From Natronohydrobacter thiooxidans (GTDB lineage Bacteria; Pseudomonadota; Alphaproteobacteria; Rhodobacterales; Rhodobacteraceae): a stretch of 64,000 nucleotides of DNA. The stretch spans positions 1-64,000 of the forward strand of contig NZ_MJAP01000001.1 in NCBI RefSeq assembly GCF_001884735.1, in the 5' to 3' direction. Shown in pieces: positions 43,138 through 52,616 of this stretch. Position numbers and translations under genes: made by a program. The notes under the pieces are model-generated. The model was not told where the DNA came from, searched no databases, and saw only the letters and a program-made list of their open reading frames with translations. The first letter of the stretch is position 1, and every line of letters starts with the position of its first letter.

Positions 43138-43172
43138 AAAAGGGGCAGGTCGCATCGCGCCCTGCCCCTTTT
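43138..43172. terminator. Bidirectional terminator after ureG
   Basis: Perfect 12-bp inverted repeat AAAAGGGGCAGG / CCTGCCCCTTTT with an 11-base loop, flanked by A-run on one side and T-run on the other. It can terminate both the urease operon and the convergent RND operon. Confidence 0.85.
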
Positions 43173-43183
43173 GTCGATGTCGC

Positions 43184-46100
43184 TTATTCCGCCGCGCGTA
43201 ACCGCGCGGAGTCGGGCGGGAGCGGATCCTCCAGCAGCAGCGGAAGCTGCATCTCGCGCGGTTCCGGCGGCACGTCCCAGATCAGTTCCGCCCCGCGCAC
43301 GCGGCTGAGTTTCTTCTGCAGGGCGCGGTCGCGGCGCACCGCCGAATCGCGCAGCGAGAAGAGCCAGCGCAGGCCCAGCGCCCCGCGATAGGCGCCTTTC
43401 TCGATCCAGACCCGCAGCGCCAGCAATGCAGGCGTCAGCATCAGCGTCAGGATCGTGGCGATGCCCAGACCGAAAACCACGGCGGTGGCGAGTTGCTTCC
43501 ACCAGAGCGCGGTCGGGTTGTCGATGGAAAAGCCGCCATTGGCAAAGTCAATCGAAAGGCCCAGCATCATCGGCGTCAGACCGGCCATCGTGGTGATGGT
43601 GGTCATCAGCACGGGGCGGATACGCGCCTCGACCGTGCGGATGATCGCCTCGATCCGGGGCATGATCCGGGCGTAATTCTGATAGGTGTCGATCAGAACA
43701 ATGTTGTTGTTCACCACGATCCCCGCCAGCGCCACGATGCCCGTTCCGGTCATGATGACCGAGAAGGTCTGATCCATGACCAGCATGCCGATCAGCACCC
43801 CGGCCGAGGACAGGATCACCGCCAGAAGGACCAGCACGGAATTGTAGAAGCTGTTGAACTGCGTGAGCAGGATGACGAACATCAGGCCCAGCGCGGCGCT
43901 GAAGGCAACCATCAGGAATTGCGTGCTTTCTTCCTGATCCTGCTGTTCGCCGGTCCATTCCCAGCTGATCGAGGCAGGCAACGGGGTTTCCGCTTCCAGC
44001 CAAGCGGTCAGGGCCTCGATCCGCTCGGTGGCTGTGATCGGCACCTGCCGCCAGCCATTCGCAGCGATTTCCGCCAGCGTGTCCTGCGCGAGCCGGTATC
44101 CGGCGCTGCCCGGTTCATTGTCGCGCGGCACCACCTGCGCGCGGGGGACCACGCGCATGGTTTCACCGGCCTGATCCACCAGCCGCACCAGACCGGGGCG
44201 CACATCGGCCTTCACGTCATAGAAGCGCTGCTGGTCCACGCGGTCGATCTGCCCGCGCGAGGCGACGGTCGTGGTGGTGATGAAATTCGACAGCGGCACC
44301 AGGCCGAAATTCGTCTGCACGCGCAGCGTTTCCAAGGTCGAGAGCAGCCTGTCGCCTTCGGGCAGGCGCACGCGGATGTCGATTTCCTCGTCCGAGGTAT
44401 CGACCCGCATCGTGTCGAGAAGCAGGCCGCGCGTGACAAGCTGCACCATGCCGCCGATAGTGGCGACATCGGCGCCGAAGCGCCCGGCCATTTCGGTATC
44501 GACATTGATCTGCCAGTCGATCCCCGGCACAGGGCGCGAATCTTCCAGATCAAAGAGGCCGGGGAAAGCGGCCATATGGCCGCGCACGGTCTCGACCGCC
44601 TCTTCCAGTTCAGCGAAATCATTGCCCTTGAGCCGCAGATGCACGGGTTTTGCCCCTGCCGGACCGCCAGAGGCCACAAGGAATTCGGTATAGATACCCG
44701 GAAGCTGGGCAAATTCGGCCTCCAGCCGGTCCAGAATGACCGAGCCGCGCATCTCTGGGATGCCCTGCCGCCCGCGCCAATGGGTCAGTTCGAACTGGAT
44801 CTGGCCGATGGAATCGCGCGGGGGGCCTTGACCGGCGGTGTTGGTGTTCAGACCGCCATCCCCGGCGAAGGCAAAGACCGAGGCGATGCCTTCTTCTGCG
44901 AGGGTGATTTCCTCGACCTGCCGGACCAGCGCGTCCTTTTCCTCCAGCGACAGGTTGCCGCGTGCGCGGACATAGATGATGCCCTGTTCGGGTTCGGTCT
45001 CGACGAAGAATTCCACACCACGGTTATTCTCGCCGTAATACTGGAACACGCCCATCACGAAGACCGCAACCGCGACCACCAGAATGACCGGCATGACCGG
45101 GTTGCCGACAAACAGGCGTGCGACATGGCCTGCGGGCGAATAATGCCGTTCGGCGCGGATGCGCTTGGGTTTTCGCACCGGGGCGAGGGCGGCGAAACTG
45201 GTCGAGACACCCATAGCCGAGAGCGCCATCAGCCCAAGGCCGGGCAGGATCTGCGCCAGCGATTGCGCGGCCTCGGTGCCGCCGGTCAGATAGCCGGGAT
45301 TGATGATCATCATCGCGCCGAGAAACATCCCCGTCACGCTGAGCGCGGCGAAGGGCAGGCGCAGGGCCCAGGGCAGGCGGCGCAGGGCCTCGGTGACATA
45401 GCCCAACTGGCGAGCCATGCGGCCCGAAAGCCCGCCCATGACCGGCAGGAAGATCAGCGCGACGATCAGCGAGGCGGTGAGCACGAAGATCAGCGTCACC
45501 GGCAGAAGCCCCATGAATTCGCCCGCGACCCCCGGCCAGAAGAGCATCGGCAGGAAGGCGCAAAGCGTGGTCCCGGTCGAGGCGATCACCGGCCAGAACA
45601 TGCGCTGCGCGGCCTTGACATAGGCCTGCATCGGCCCGTCACCCGCCGCCAGCCGCTTGTCGGCATATTCGACCACGACCACGGCCCCGTCGACCAGAAT
45701 CCCCACAGCAAGGATCAGGCCGAACATGACGATATTCGACACCGCGACATCCATGATGCCCAGAAGGATGAAACACAGAAGGAACGACGCCGGGATCGCA
45801 AAGCCCACGAGCAGGGCCGAGCGCGCGCCAAGGGCGGCCAGAACCACGATCATCACCAGCGCGATGGCGGTGAACACAGACCCTTCGAGCTGCGTGACCA
45901 TTTCGCCGGTCTGGATCGAGGTATCGAGCGCCGGGGTGACGCGGATCGCGGATTGCAACTCCTCGGGCCAGGTGGCGATTTCCGCGTCAATCGCTTCGCG
46001 CACCTGCGCGGTGGAATCGATGGCGTTGAAGCCCTTGCGTTTGACCACCTGAATGGCGAGGTTGGTTTCGCCATTGAACCGCGCGGTGCCGCGACGATCC

Positions 46101-46894
46101 GCGAAAGTCAGCCGGATTTCGGCCAGATCGCCGAGTGTCACAACCGAATCGCCATTCACCTTGACCGGCAGGCGGTAGATATCTTCGGGGCTGGAGAAGC
46201 TGGACGGCACGGTGACAGAGAAGGTGCCGAGGCTGCTTTCCACCTCGCCTGCCGCGACAAGCTGGTTGTTATTCGTCACCACGCGGATCAATTCGCCCGC
46301 TGTCACATTATAGGCTTCGAGCCGCAAGGGGTCGATCAGCACTTCGACCATTTCATCGCGGGCACCGGCGATTTCGGCTTCGAGCACCGAATCCAACCCG
46401 TCGATCCGGGTGCGCAGATCGCGTGTCACCCGCAGGAGCGTGCGTTCGGACACATCGCCCGACACGGCGACGATGATGATGGGAAATTGCGAGAAGTTGA
46501 TTTCCGAGATCGAATAATTCTGCGCGCCCGAGGGGAATTTGCCTTCGGCCCGGCCCATCGCGTCGCGGATATCGGCCATTGTGGCGGTCTTGTCCCAGCC
46601 GAATTCAAACTCCAGAACCGCCGCCGCGAAGCCGTCAGCGGAAAAGGCGCTGATGGTTTTCAGACGGTCCAGATCCTTCAGCTCGTTTTCCATCGGCTTG
46701 ACCAGCATGGTCTCGCCATCCACAGCAGAGATGCCCGGAAAGGGCACTGTGATGATCACGGCAGGCACTTCGATATCCGGCTCGCCCTCTTTCGGCAGGC
46801 CGATATAGGCCGCGGTGCCCGCGACCATGACCATCACCACCAGCGCGAAGATCATCCGCGCGCGGGTTGCGGCCCATGAGACAAGTCCGATCAC
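43184..46894 (-). CDS. RND efflux transporter inner-membrane permease
   Basis: Large proton-driven efflux pump of 1236 residues, notably longer than usual AcrB/MexB proteins (about 1040). It opens with MIGLVSWAATRARMIFALVVMVMVAGTAAYIGLPKEGEPDIEVPAV, typical of the HAE1-like class, and a TM4 region with GAVVVVEYADKR. An extra stretch near residues 500-590 (about 90 residues with one added hydrophobic helix) lies between the two halves, and a charged C-terminal tail of about 60 residues is also longer than normal. It overlaps the adaptor by 4 bp. Substrate class is undetermined. Confidence 0.93.
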   Translation of the reverse strand: MIGLVSWAATRARMIFALVVMVMVAGTAAYIGLPKEGEPDIEVPAVIITVPFPGISAVDGETMLVKPMENELKDLDRLKTISAFSADGFAAAVLEFEFGWDKTATMADIRDAMGRAEGKFPSGAQNYSISEINFSQFPIIIVAVSGDVSERTLLRVTRDLRTRIDGLDSVLEAEIAGARDEMVEVLIDPLRLEAYNVTAGELIRVVTNNNQLVAAGEVESSLGTFSVTVPSSFSSPEDIYRLPVKVNGDSVVTLGDLAEIRLTFADRRGTARFNGETNLAIQVVKRKGFNAIDSTAQVREAIDAEIATWPEELQSAIRVTPALDTSIQTGEMVTQLEGSVFTAIALVMIVVLAALGARSALLVGFAIPASFLLCFILLGIMDVAVSNIVMFGLILAVGILVDGAVVVVEYADKRLAAGDGPMQAYVKAAQRMFWPVIASTGTTLCAFLPMLFWPGVAGEFMGLLPVTLIFVLTASLIVALIFLPVMGGLSGRMARQLGYVTEALRRLPWALRLPFAALSVTGMFLGAMMIINPGYLTGGTEAAQSLAQILPGLGLMALSAMGVSTSFAALAPVRKPKRIRAERHYSPAGHVARLFVGNPVMPVILVVAVAVFVMGVFQYYGENNRGVEFFVETEPEQGIIYVRARGNLSLEEKDALVRQVEEITLAEEGIASVFAFAGDGGLNTNTAGQGPPRDSIGQIQFELTHWRGRQGIPEMRGSVILDRLEAEFAQLPGIYTEFLVASGGPAGAKPVHLRLKGNDFAELEEAVETVRGHMAAFPGLFDLEDSRPVPGIDWQINVDTEMAGRFGADVATIGGMVQLVTRGLLLDTMRVDTSDEEIDIRVRLPEGDRLLSTLETLRVQTNFGLVPLSNFITTTTVASRGQIDRVDQQRFYDVKADVRPGLVRLVDQAGETMRVVPRAQVVPRDNEPGSAGYRLAQDTLAEIAANGWRQVPITATERIEALTAWLEAETPLPASISWEWTGEQQDQEESTQFLMVAFSAALGLMFVILLTQFNSFYNSVLVLLAVILSSAGVLIGMLVMDQTFSVIMTGTGIVALAGIVVNNNIVLIDTYQNYARIMPRIEAIIRTVEARIRPVLMTTITTMAGLTPMMLGLSIDFANGGFSIDNPTALWWKQLATAVVFGLGIATILTLMLTPALLALRVWIEKGAYRGALGLRWLFSLRDSAVRRDRALQKKLSRVRGAELIWDVPPEPREMQLPLLLEDPLPPDSARLRAAE

Positions 46895-47991
46895 TGCGCG
46901 CCCCCGCGGGTTTCGGCCCAGGTGATCGCGACCCGCGCGCCTTCGCGGGTGAATTCCTGACCCAGAGTAATGGCATTGATCTGATCCGGCAGCCCGCCCA
47001 GCCAGACGCCTTCGGCGGTGTCGCGCAGGATGCGGGCGGTCTCGAAACTGACCAGCCCTTCGTCATCGACCACGCGCAGCCCGAGTTCGCCGCGATCATT
47101 GAGCGTCAGCGCCGAGCCGGGCAGAAGATGGCCCCGCTGTTCCTGCCCCTGAATCAGGATATCGGCGCTTTGTCCGTCGCGAATCCGGCCGTCGGGGTTG
47201 GGAATCGTCACATCGACGCGGAAGGTCCGGGTCTGCGGATCGGCGGAACGGGCGATGAAGCTGACCGTGCCCATGACCTCGCGGCCCGAGGCCAGACGCG
47301 CCCCGGCGGCGGCATCCATGGTGATATCGTCGATCTGCGCCTCGGTGGCGAAGCCGACCAGCTTGATCGGGTCCATCTGGATCAGCGTGGCACAAAGCGC
47401 GCCGGGTTGCAGCAGGCTGCCCAGTTCGGCAGTGTCGGTTTCCAGCAAGCCGTCGAAAGGCGCATGCATGACCAGCCGCGCCATTTCCTCGACGGCGGCG
47501 TCCACACCCGCCTGCGCCGATTGCAGCGCGGCGCGGGCATTGGCCAGACGCACTTCGCTGGCAAAGCCGCTCTCGGATAGGCCAGTGGCGGCGCGATGGT
47601 TGATCTCTGCCTCGGTCAGGCGCGCGCGCGCCTCGTCCAGCGCGGCCTTGCGCACACCGGGCGCCACTTCGCAGAGCGGATCGCCCGCATTGACCGCCGC
47701 GCCGCGCCGGATCGGGTCAGAGACGACCAGACCCGATGTCTCGGAGCGGATTTCGACCTGGCGCATGGCCTCGGTGCGCCCGCGCAGCACGACCGCATTG
47801 GCGACCGCCTGCGCCTCTGAGCGGGTGACGACCACGCGCACGCGCGCCGCTTCGGGCTCTGCCTCGGCAGCTGCACTGTCATCGGCGAGCACGCCTGCGA
47901 AACTCAGCAGGGCATCGCGTTCCATGACGGCGACATAGAGCGTTGCGGTCACTGTCAACGCCGTCACCAAGGGAAAAATTCTCATATCCAC
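46891..47991 (-). CDS. RND efflux periplasmic adaptor (HlyD/MFP)
   Basis: Membrane-fusion protein of 366 residues. An N-terminal signal or anchor (LVTALTVTATLYVAVMERDALL) is followed by the lipoyl-like GLVVSDPIRRGAAVNAGDPLCEVAP and the alpha-helical hairpin (AALQSAQAGVDAAVEEMARLV), with a C-terminal beta-barrel region. It bridges the RND permease to an outer-membrane channel that is not encoded here. The adaptor is the first gene of a two-gene operon whose promoter carries a TetR-type operator. Confidence 0.93.
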   Translation of the reverse strand: MDMRIFPLVTALTVTATLYVAVMERDALLSFAGVLADDSAAAEAEPEAARVRVVVTRSEAQAVANAVVLRGRTEAMRQVEIRSETSGLVVSDPIRRGAAVNAGDPLCEVAPGVRKAALDEARARLTEAEINHRAATGLSESGFASEVRLANARAALQSAQAGVDAAVEEMARLVMHAPFDGLLETDTAELGSLLQPGALCATLIQMDPIKLVGFATEAQIDDITMDAAAGARLASGREVMGTVSFIARSADPQTRTFRVDVTIPNPDGRIRDGQSADILIQGQEQRGHLLPGSALTLNDRGELGLRVVDDEGLVSFETARILRDTAEGVWLGGLPDQINAITLGQEFTREGARVAITWAETRGGAQ

Positions 47992-48016
47992 AACCCCGCA
48001 AACACTGCCGATGCGT

Positions 48017-48051
48017 TACATAGTGATCTTCGACTGAACTGACCAGTTCAG
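48017..48051 (-). promoter_or_regulatory. Promoter with TetR-type operator of the RND operon
   Basis: CTGAACTGACCAGTTCAG (48034-48051) is an almost perfect 18-bp palindrome with 8-bp arms and a 2-base centre. On the minus strand TGGTCA (48040-48045) is a -35, with 17 bp spacer and a -10 TATGTA (48017-48022), so the operator covers the -35. TetR/AcrR repressors use this kind of site, but no TetR gene is adjacent. Confidence 0.65.
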
Positions 48052-48154
48052 ATTTAGCTTCGCAGACGCAGAAAAGCAATACATGTTTATAGGATTAACA
48101 TTGCTTCCGCGCAAGCCTCCTCCTGATGAGACTGTGAAAGACCCGCAGCGGGGC

Positions 48155-48183
48155 TTGGCAATAAGGCTGCCTTCGCGCTAAGA
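48155..48183 (+). promoter_or_regulatory. Possible promoter of the YfgM-like gene
   Basis: TTGGCA, 17-bp spacer and CTAAGA lie 30 bp before the GTG start of the YfgM-like gene. Good -35, weak -10. Confidence 0.3.
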
Positions 48184-48211
48184 GAGTGCGGGTTTTGTGA
48201 AAGAGGGTCGC

Positions 48212-48859
48212 GTGAGCAACAGCGATAGTTTCATTGACGAAGTGACTGAGGAACTGCGTCGCGACAAGGCGATGGGCTATCTGCGCCGCTATGGCTGGAT
48301 TGCCGTGCTGGCGGTCACGCTGATCGTCGGCGGCACTGCCTGGAACGAATGGCGCAAGGCCAGCGACCGCGCCAGCGCAGAAGCCTTTGGCGATGCGGTT
48401 CTTGCGGCGCTGGACAATGACGCAGCGCAGGACCGTGTGCGCGCACTGGCCCAAGTGCCCACAACCGGCGCGCAGGGCGGGCTGGTGCAGTTGCTGAGTT
48501 CGGGCGAATTGCTGGAAGAGGACCGCGCGGCGGCGCTTGCCGCGCTTCAGGCGGCGTCAGAGGATGTGACGCTGCCTGTGGCTTACCGGCAATTGGCGAC
48601 ACTCAAGCGGATCATTGCAGGCGGCAGCGATATTCCGCTGGAAGAGCGCGAGCAGCTTCTCGCCGGGCTGGCGCAGCCGGGCCAGCCGATGCGACCGATT
48701 GCGCTTGAACAAACCGCCTTGCTGCAACTGGAGCAGGGCAATCGTGAAACAGCCATTGAAATTCTGACCGACTTGTTGTCTCAATCAGACGTGTCCGATG
48801 CTCTGCGCCGCCGCGCGACGCAACTGATCGTTGCGCTGGGCGGACAGGTTTCGGGCTGA
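48212..48859 (+). CDS. YfgM-like TPR membrane protein
   Basis: Protein of 215 residues: short cytoplasmic N-terminus (SFIDEVTEELRRDKAMGYLRRYG), one membrane helix (WIAVLAVTLIVGGTAW, residues about 31-46), then a periplasmic TPR-like domain (ELLEEDRAAALAALQAAS; QGNRETAIEILTDLLSQ). YfgM interacts with periplasmic folding machinery in enterobacteria. GTG at 48212 has GAGGG four bases upstream and gives the best start. It lies just before bamB and der, the conserved YfgM-BamB-Der order. Confidence 0.85.
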   Translation: MSNSDSFIDEVTEELRRDKAMGYLRRYGWIAVLAVTLIVGGTAWNEWRKASDRASAEAFGDAVLAALDNDAAQDRVRALAQVPTTGAQGGLVQLLSSGELLEEDRAAALAALQAASEDVTLPVAYRQLATLKRIIAGGSDIPLEEREQLLAGLAQPGQPMRPIALEQTALLQLEQGNRETAIEILTDLLSQSDVSDALRRRATQLIVALGGQVSG

Positions 48860-48932
48860 GGTTTCAGACCGCTATCTCTGGCGGGCATTTCAAGGCACCG
48901 GGCAGAAGCCGGAACGGAGCGAACAGGAGCTT

Positions 48933-50249
48933 ATGGTGAAACTCTGGACCTGCGCAGGCCTTCTTGCCGCCGCCACCTTGTTTTCGGCCTGCAGCCGCGA
49001 TTTCATTCTTGAAGGCGAACGTTTTGCGCTGCGCGCGCCCTTTTCCGAAGGCGCGGGCGAGGCCCCGGTCAACCGTGCCGCCCCGATTTCGCTGCCCGCG
49101 ACAGTGGTGAACGGGGAATGGACGCACCGGCTGGGCTCGCCCTCGACCCGGATCAGCCATCCGGCACTGGGCGGCAATCTGCAGCAGATCTGGTCGGTTC
49201 CCATTGGTCAGGGCGACGGGCGCAGGCACCGGATCACCGCAGAACCCGTCGCGGCGGGGGGGCTGATCTATACGCTGGACAGCCGCGCGCGTGTCTCTGC
49301 CGTGACCACTTCGGGCGAAGTGGCCTGGACCCGCGATCTGACGCCCGGTTTCGCGCGGAGCGCGGATGCGGCCTCTGGCGGGGGTCTGGCGATTGGCAAT
49401 GGCAGGCTTTATGTCGCCTCGGCCTTTGGCATGCTCTGGGCGCTGGATCTGGCGAGCGGGGCAGAGGTCTGGTCGAAGCGTTTCGACGCGCCGCTGACCG
49501 CCGCCCCCACCGTTTCGGGCAATCATGTCTATGTCGTGGCCACGGACAGCACCGCCTGGGCGATTGATGCCGCCAGCGGGCAGACCGACTGGCAGCTGAG
49601 CGGCGCGCCCTCGCCCTCTTCCATGGTGGGCGGGGCCGCGCCTGCGGTTTCGGGTGATCTGGTGCTGTTCCCGACTTCTGCGGGCGAGTTGATCGCGGCG
49701 CGGCGCGATACCGGGCAGACGATCTGGCGGCGCGCAGTGGCGGGCACAAGGATCGGGGTGGCCTATGCCTCTGTGACCGATGTGACCGGTGATCCGGTGG
49801 TGCAGGGCGACACGATCTTTGTCGGCAACCAGTCGGGCCGGGTGATGGCGCTTGATCGCCGCAACGGCCAGCCGATCTGGACTGCGGATGAGGCCGCCTA
49901 CGGCCCGGTCTGGCCGGTCGGTGGGTCGGTCTTCCTGATGTCGGACCGCAACCGGCTGGTGCGGCTGGATGCCGCAAACGGTGATTTCATCTGGGCGCAG
50001 CCGCTGCCGCTGCACACGCGCGACCGCGAACGCCGCCGCGCCGAGATTTTCCCGCATTACGGCCCGGTGCTGGCAGGCGGACGGCTGATCGTGGGGTCGG
50101 GCGATGGGGTGCTGCGCACATTCGACCCGGTATCGGGCCAGTCGCTGGGCGCGACGGAATTGCGCTCTGGCGCGGCGATTGCACCGATTGTTGTGGGTGG
50201 CACGCTTTATGTCGTGTCGCGTGACGGACGGCTGACCGCCTATCGCTAG
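48933..50249 (+). CDS. bamB: Outer-membrane assembly lipoprotein BamB (PQQ-like beta-propeller)
   Basis: Lipoprotein of 438 residues of the BAM complex that inserts beta-barrel proteins. The signal ends LFSAC (Cys20). Multiple eight-bladed PQQ-like propeller repeats are visible (for example IGNGRLYVASAFGMLWALDLASGAEVW, VSGNHVYVVATDSTAWAIDAASGQTDW and VGSGDGVLRTFDPVSGQSLG). Its start is supported by CAGGAG upstream. The gene order with YfgM and Der is widely conserved among proteobacteria. Confidence 0.9.
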   Translation: MVKLWTCAGLLAAATLFSACSRDFILEGERFALRAPFSEGAGEAPVNRAAPISLPATVVNGEWTHRLGSPSTRISHPALGGNLQQIWSVPIGQGDGRRHRITAEPVAAGGLIYTLDSRARVSAVTTSGEVAWTRDLTPGFARSADAASGGGLAIGNGRLYVASAFGMLWALDLASGAEVWSKRFDAPLTAAPTVSGNHVYVVATDSTAWAIDAASGQTDWQLSGAPSPSSMVGGAAPAVSGDLVLFPTSAGELIAARRDTGQTIWRRAVAGTRIGVAYASVTDVTGDPVVQGDTIFVGNQSGRVMALDRRNGQPIWTADEAAYGPVWPVGGSVFLMSDRNRLVRLDAANGDFIWAQPLPLHTRDRERRRAEIFPHYGPVLAGGRLIVGSGDGVLRTFDPVSGQSLGATELRSGAAIAPIVVGGTLYVVSRDGRLTAYR

Positions 50250-50324
50250 GCGCGCGGCCACAGGATTTTCAGGCACATGGCCCCTGCCTTGGGGCCATGT
50301 TTGCTTTCAGGAGCACGGACGGAC

Positions 50325-51779
50325 ATGAGTTTCACCCTGGCCATTGTGGGCCGCCCCAATGTCGGCAAATCGACGCTGTTCAACCGGCTGGTCGGCAAGC
50401 GTCTGGCGCTGGTCGATGACCAGCCCGGCGTCACGCGCGACCTGCGCGAAGGCGATGCGCGGCTGGGCGATCTGCGCTTCATCGTCATTGACACTGCCGG
50501 GCTGGAAGAGGTCACGGATGACAGTCTGCAGGGGCGCATGCGCCGCCTGACCGAACGCGCGGTGGATATGGCCGATATCTGCCTGTTCATGGTCGATGCG
50601 CGCGCCGGGATCACGCCCACGGATGAGATGTTTGCCGATATCCTGCGCAAGCGCGCGGATCATGTGATCCTCGCCGCGAATAAGGCCGAGGGGCGCGCGG
50701 GCGAGGCAGGCGTGCTGGACGCCTATTCTCTGGGTCTGGGCGAGCCGGTGCGGCTGTCGGCCGAACATGGCGAGGGGATGGACGAGCTGTATCACATCCT
50801 GCGCCCGCTGGCCGACGCTTACGCCGAGCGCGCGGCGGCGGATGCGCCGGTCGTGGATCTGGATGTGGGTGAGGAAGAGGACGAGACCTATCACGCCCCG
50901 AGCGCCAAACGCCCGCTGCAGGTGGCGGTGATCGGGCGGCCCAATGCGGGCAAATCGACGCTGATCAACAAGATCCTGGGCGAGGACCGGCTGCTGACCG
51001 GCCCCGAGGCGGGGATTACGCGCGATTCGATCTCGGTCATGCTGAATTGGCAGGGCACGCCCACGCGGATTTTCGACACGGCGGGAATGCGCAAGAAGGC
51101 GCGGGTGGTCGATAAGGTCGAGAAACTCTCGGTCGCGGACGGGTTGCGCGCGGTGCGTTTCGCCGAAGTGGTGGTGGTGCTGCTGGATGCGGCAATTCCC
51201 TTCGAGCAACAGGATCTGCGGATCGCCGATTTCGCCGAAACCGAAGGGCGCGCGGTGGTCGTTGCGGTGAATAAATGGGATCTGGAGGACGAGAAACAGG
51301 ACAAGCTGCGCGAATTGCGGGCCAGTTTCGAGAAGCTCCTGCCGCAGTTGCGGGGGGCACCGCTGGTCACGGTTTCGGCCAAGACCGGCAAGGGGCTGGA
51401 CCGGCTGCACGCGGCGGTGCTGCGCGCGCATGAGATCTGGAACCGACGGGTCTCGACCGCGCGGCTGAATCAATGGCTGGGTGCGATGGTCGAGGCGCAT
51501 CCGCCCCCCGCGCCGGGCGGCAAGCGCATCAAGCTGCGCTACATGACGCAGGCCAAGACGCGGCCCCCCGGTTTCGTCATCATGTGCTCGAATCCCGAGG
51601 ATCTGCCCGCAAGCTATACGCGCTATCTGGTGAACGGGCTGCGCGAGAGTTTCGACATGCCGGGCACGCCGATCCGGGTTTTCCTGCGCTCGCAGGCGGA
51701 CAAAAACCCCTATAAGGGGCGCAAGAAGGCCCCGCCCTCGAAGCTGCGCAAGCATCTTGAGGGGCGACGCGAGAATTGA
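50325..51779 (+). CDS. der: GTPase Der (EngA)
   Basis: Double GTPase for ribosome large-subunit assembly, 484 residues. First G1 is [18 protein letters not shown] near residue 9 and a second [17 protein letters not shown] near 210; [10 protein letters not shown] and NKAEGRAGE give the G4 motifs. The C-terminal KH-like domain ([26 protein letters not shown]) is intact. It follows bamB after 75 bp and is followed by an SGNH-like gene 9 bp downstream. Confidence 0.96.
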   Translation: MSFTLAIVGRPNVGKSTLFNRLVGKRLALVDDQPGVTRDLREGDARLGDLRFIVIDTAGLEEVTDDSLQGRMRRLTERAVDMADICLFMVDARAGITPTDEMFADILRKRADHVILAANKAEGRAGEAGVLDAYSLGLGEPVRLSAEHGEGMDELYHILRPLADAYAERAAADAPVVDLDVGEEEDETYHAPSAKRPLQVAVIGRPNAGKSTLINKILGEDRLLTGPEAGITRDSISVMLNWQGTPTRIFDTAGMRKKARVVDKVEKLSVADGLRAVRFAEVVVVLLDAAIPFEQQDLRIADFAETEGRAVVVAVNKWDLEDEKQDKLRELRASFEKLLPQLRGAPLVTVSAKTGKGLDRLHAAVLRAHEIWNRRVSTARLNQWLGAMVEAHPPPAPGGKRIKLRYMTQAKTRPPGFVIMCSNPEDLPASYTRYLVNGLRESFDMPGTPIRVFLRSQADKNPYKGRKKAPPSKLRKHLEGRREN

Positions 51780-51788
51780 GGTAACGGC

Positions 51789-52613
51789 GTGATGAGTAAG
51801 GGATTTTCGGTTTTTCTGCTGGGCCTGATGCTGCTGGGCCCTGCGCAGGCGGTGGCGGATCGTCCCTTGTCCTCGCGCGTGATCATGTCGGGGCATTCGC
51901 TGACCGATCCGATCCCGCCCTATCTGGCGGCGATGGTTGCGGGCGCGGGCGGGCGCGGCGCTGTGATCGACCGTTCAACCATTCCGGGCAGTCCGATGGA
52001 CTGGCGCTGGAACCATCCCGGCCAGCCGGTCGATGCCCGCGCCGCAATCGGGCGCTATGATCTGCTGGTCCTGACCGAGCGGGTGCCGCTGCTGGATACG
52101 ATGGAGCATCACAACTCGCCGCAGGAAGCGCTGCGCTGGGCCGAACATGCCTGGGTGCAGGGTGTGGATACGGTGCTTTATGCGACCTGGGTGACGCTGG
52201 CCACCGGGCCCGAGGCGGGGGATGATGAGTCGCGCGCGGGTCTGTCATTCCGCGAGCGGCTGGAGCGCGAGCAGGCGCGCTGGGAGGCGATTCGCGCCTA
52301 TGTGAATGAAAACCGCCGCGAGGGCATGGGCGAGATGCAGATGATCCCCGGCCCGCAGATCATGCTGGCGCTGGAGGCGGCGATTGCGGCAGGCGAGGCA
52401 CCGGGGCTGCGCGATATCCGCGACATCTTTTACGACGATATCCATGTGAATGATCTCGGCGCCTATATCATGGCGCTGGCGCATTTCGCGGTGATCTACG
52501 GGCGCGACCCGCGCGACGTGCCGCAGGGGCTGGGGCGGATCGCCGTGCCCGAGCCGGAACTGGGGCGCTGGTTGCGTGGCTTTGTGGCCGGGGTGGTGGC
52601 GGAAAACCCCTGA
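51789..52613 (+). CDS. Secreted SGNH-hydrolase-like protein
   Basis: Exported protein of 274 residues. A signal peptide (VFLLGLMLLGPAQAVA) precedes a block I-like SGHSLTD (Ser37, with GHSLTD instead of GDSL) and a block V-like DDIHVNDLG (Asp216/217, His219), which together suggest a serine esterase of the SGNH type. The Gly and Asn blocks are not certain. GTG at 51789 is the start, preceded by GAGG, though ATG 51792 is also possible. It follows der closely; substrate unknown. Confidence 0.65.
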   Translation: MMSKGFSVFLLGLMLLGPAQAVADRPLSSRVIMSGHSLTDPIPPYLAAMVAGAGGRGAVIDRSTIPGSPMDWRWNHPGQPVDARAAIGRYDLLVLTERVPLLDTMEHHNSPQEALRWAEHAWVQGVDTVLYATWVTLATGPEAGDDESRAGLSFRERLEREQARWEAIRAYVNENRREGMGEMQMIPGPQIMLALEAAIAAGEAPGLRDIRDIFYDDIHVNDLGAYIMALAHFAVIYGRDPRDVPQGLGRIAVPEPELGRWLRGFVAGVVAENP

Positions 52614-52616
52614 GGG

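Noticed and set aside
43493..46879. 1128-codon open frame antisense to the RND permease
   Set aside because: A shadow frame; translation is rich in His, Gln, Arg and Asp with no domain, while the minus strand encodes a complete RND permease.
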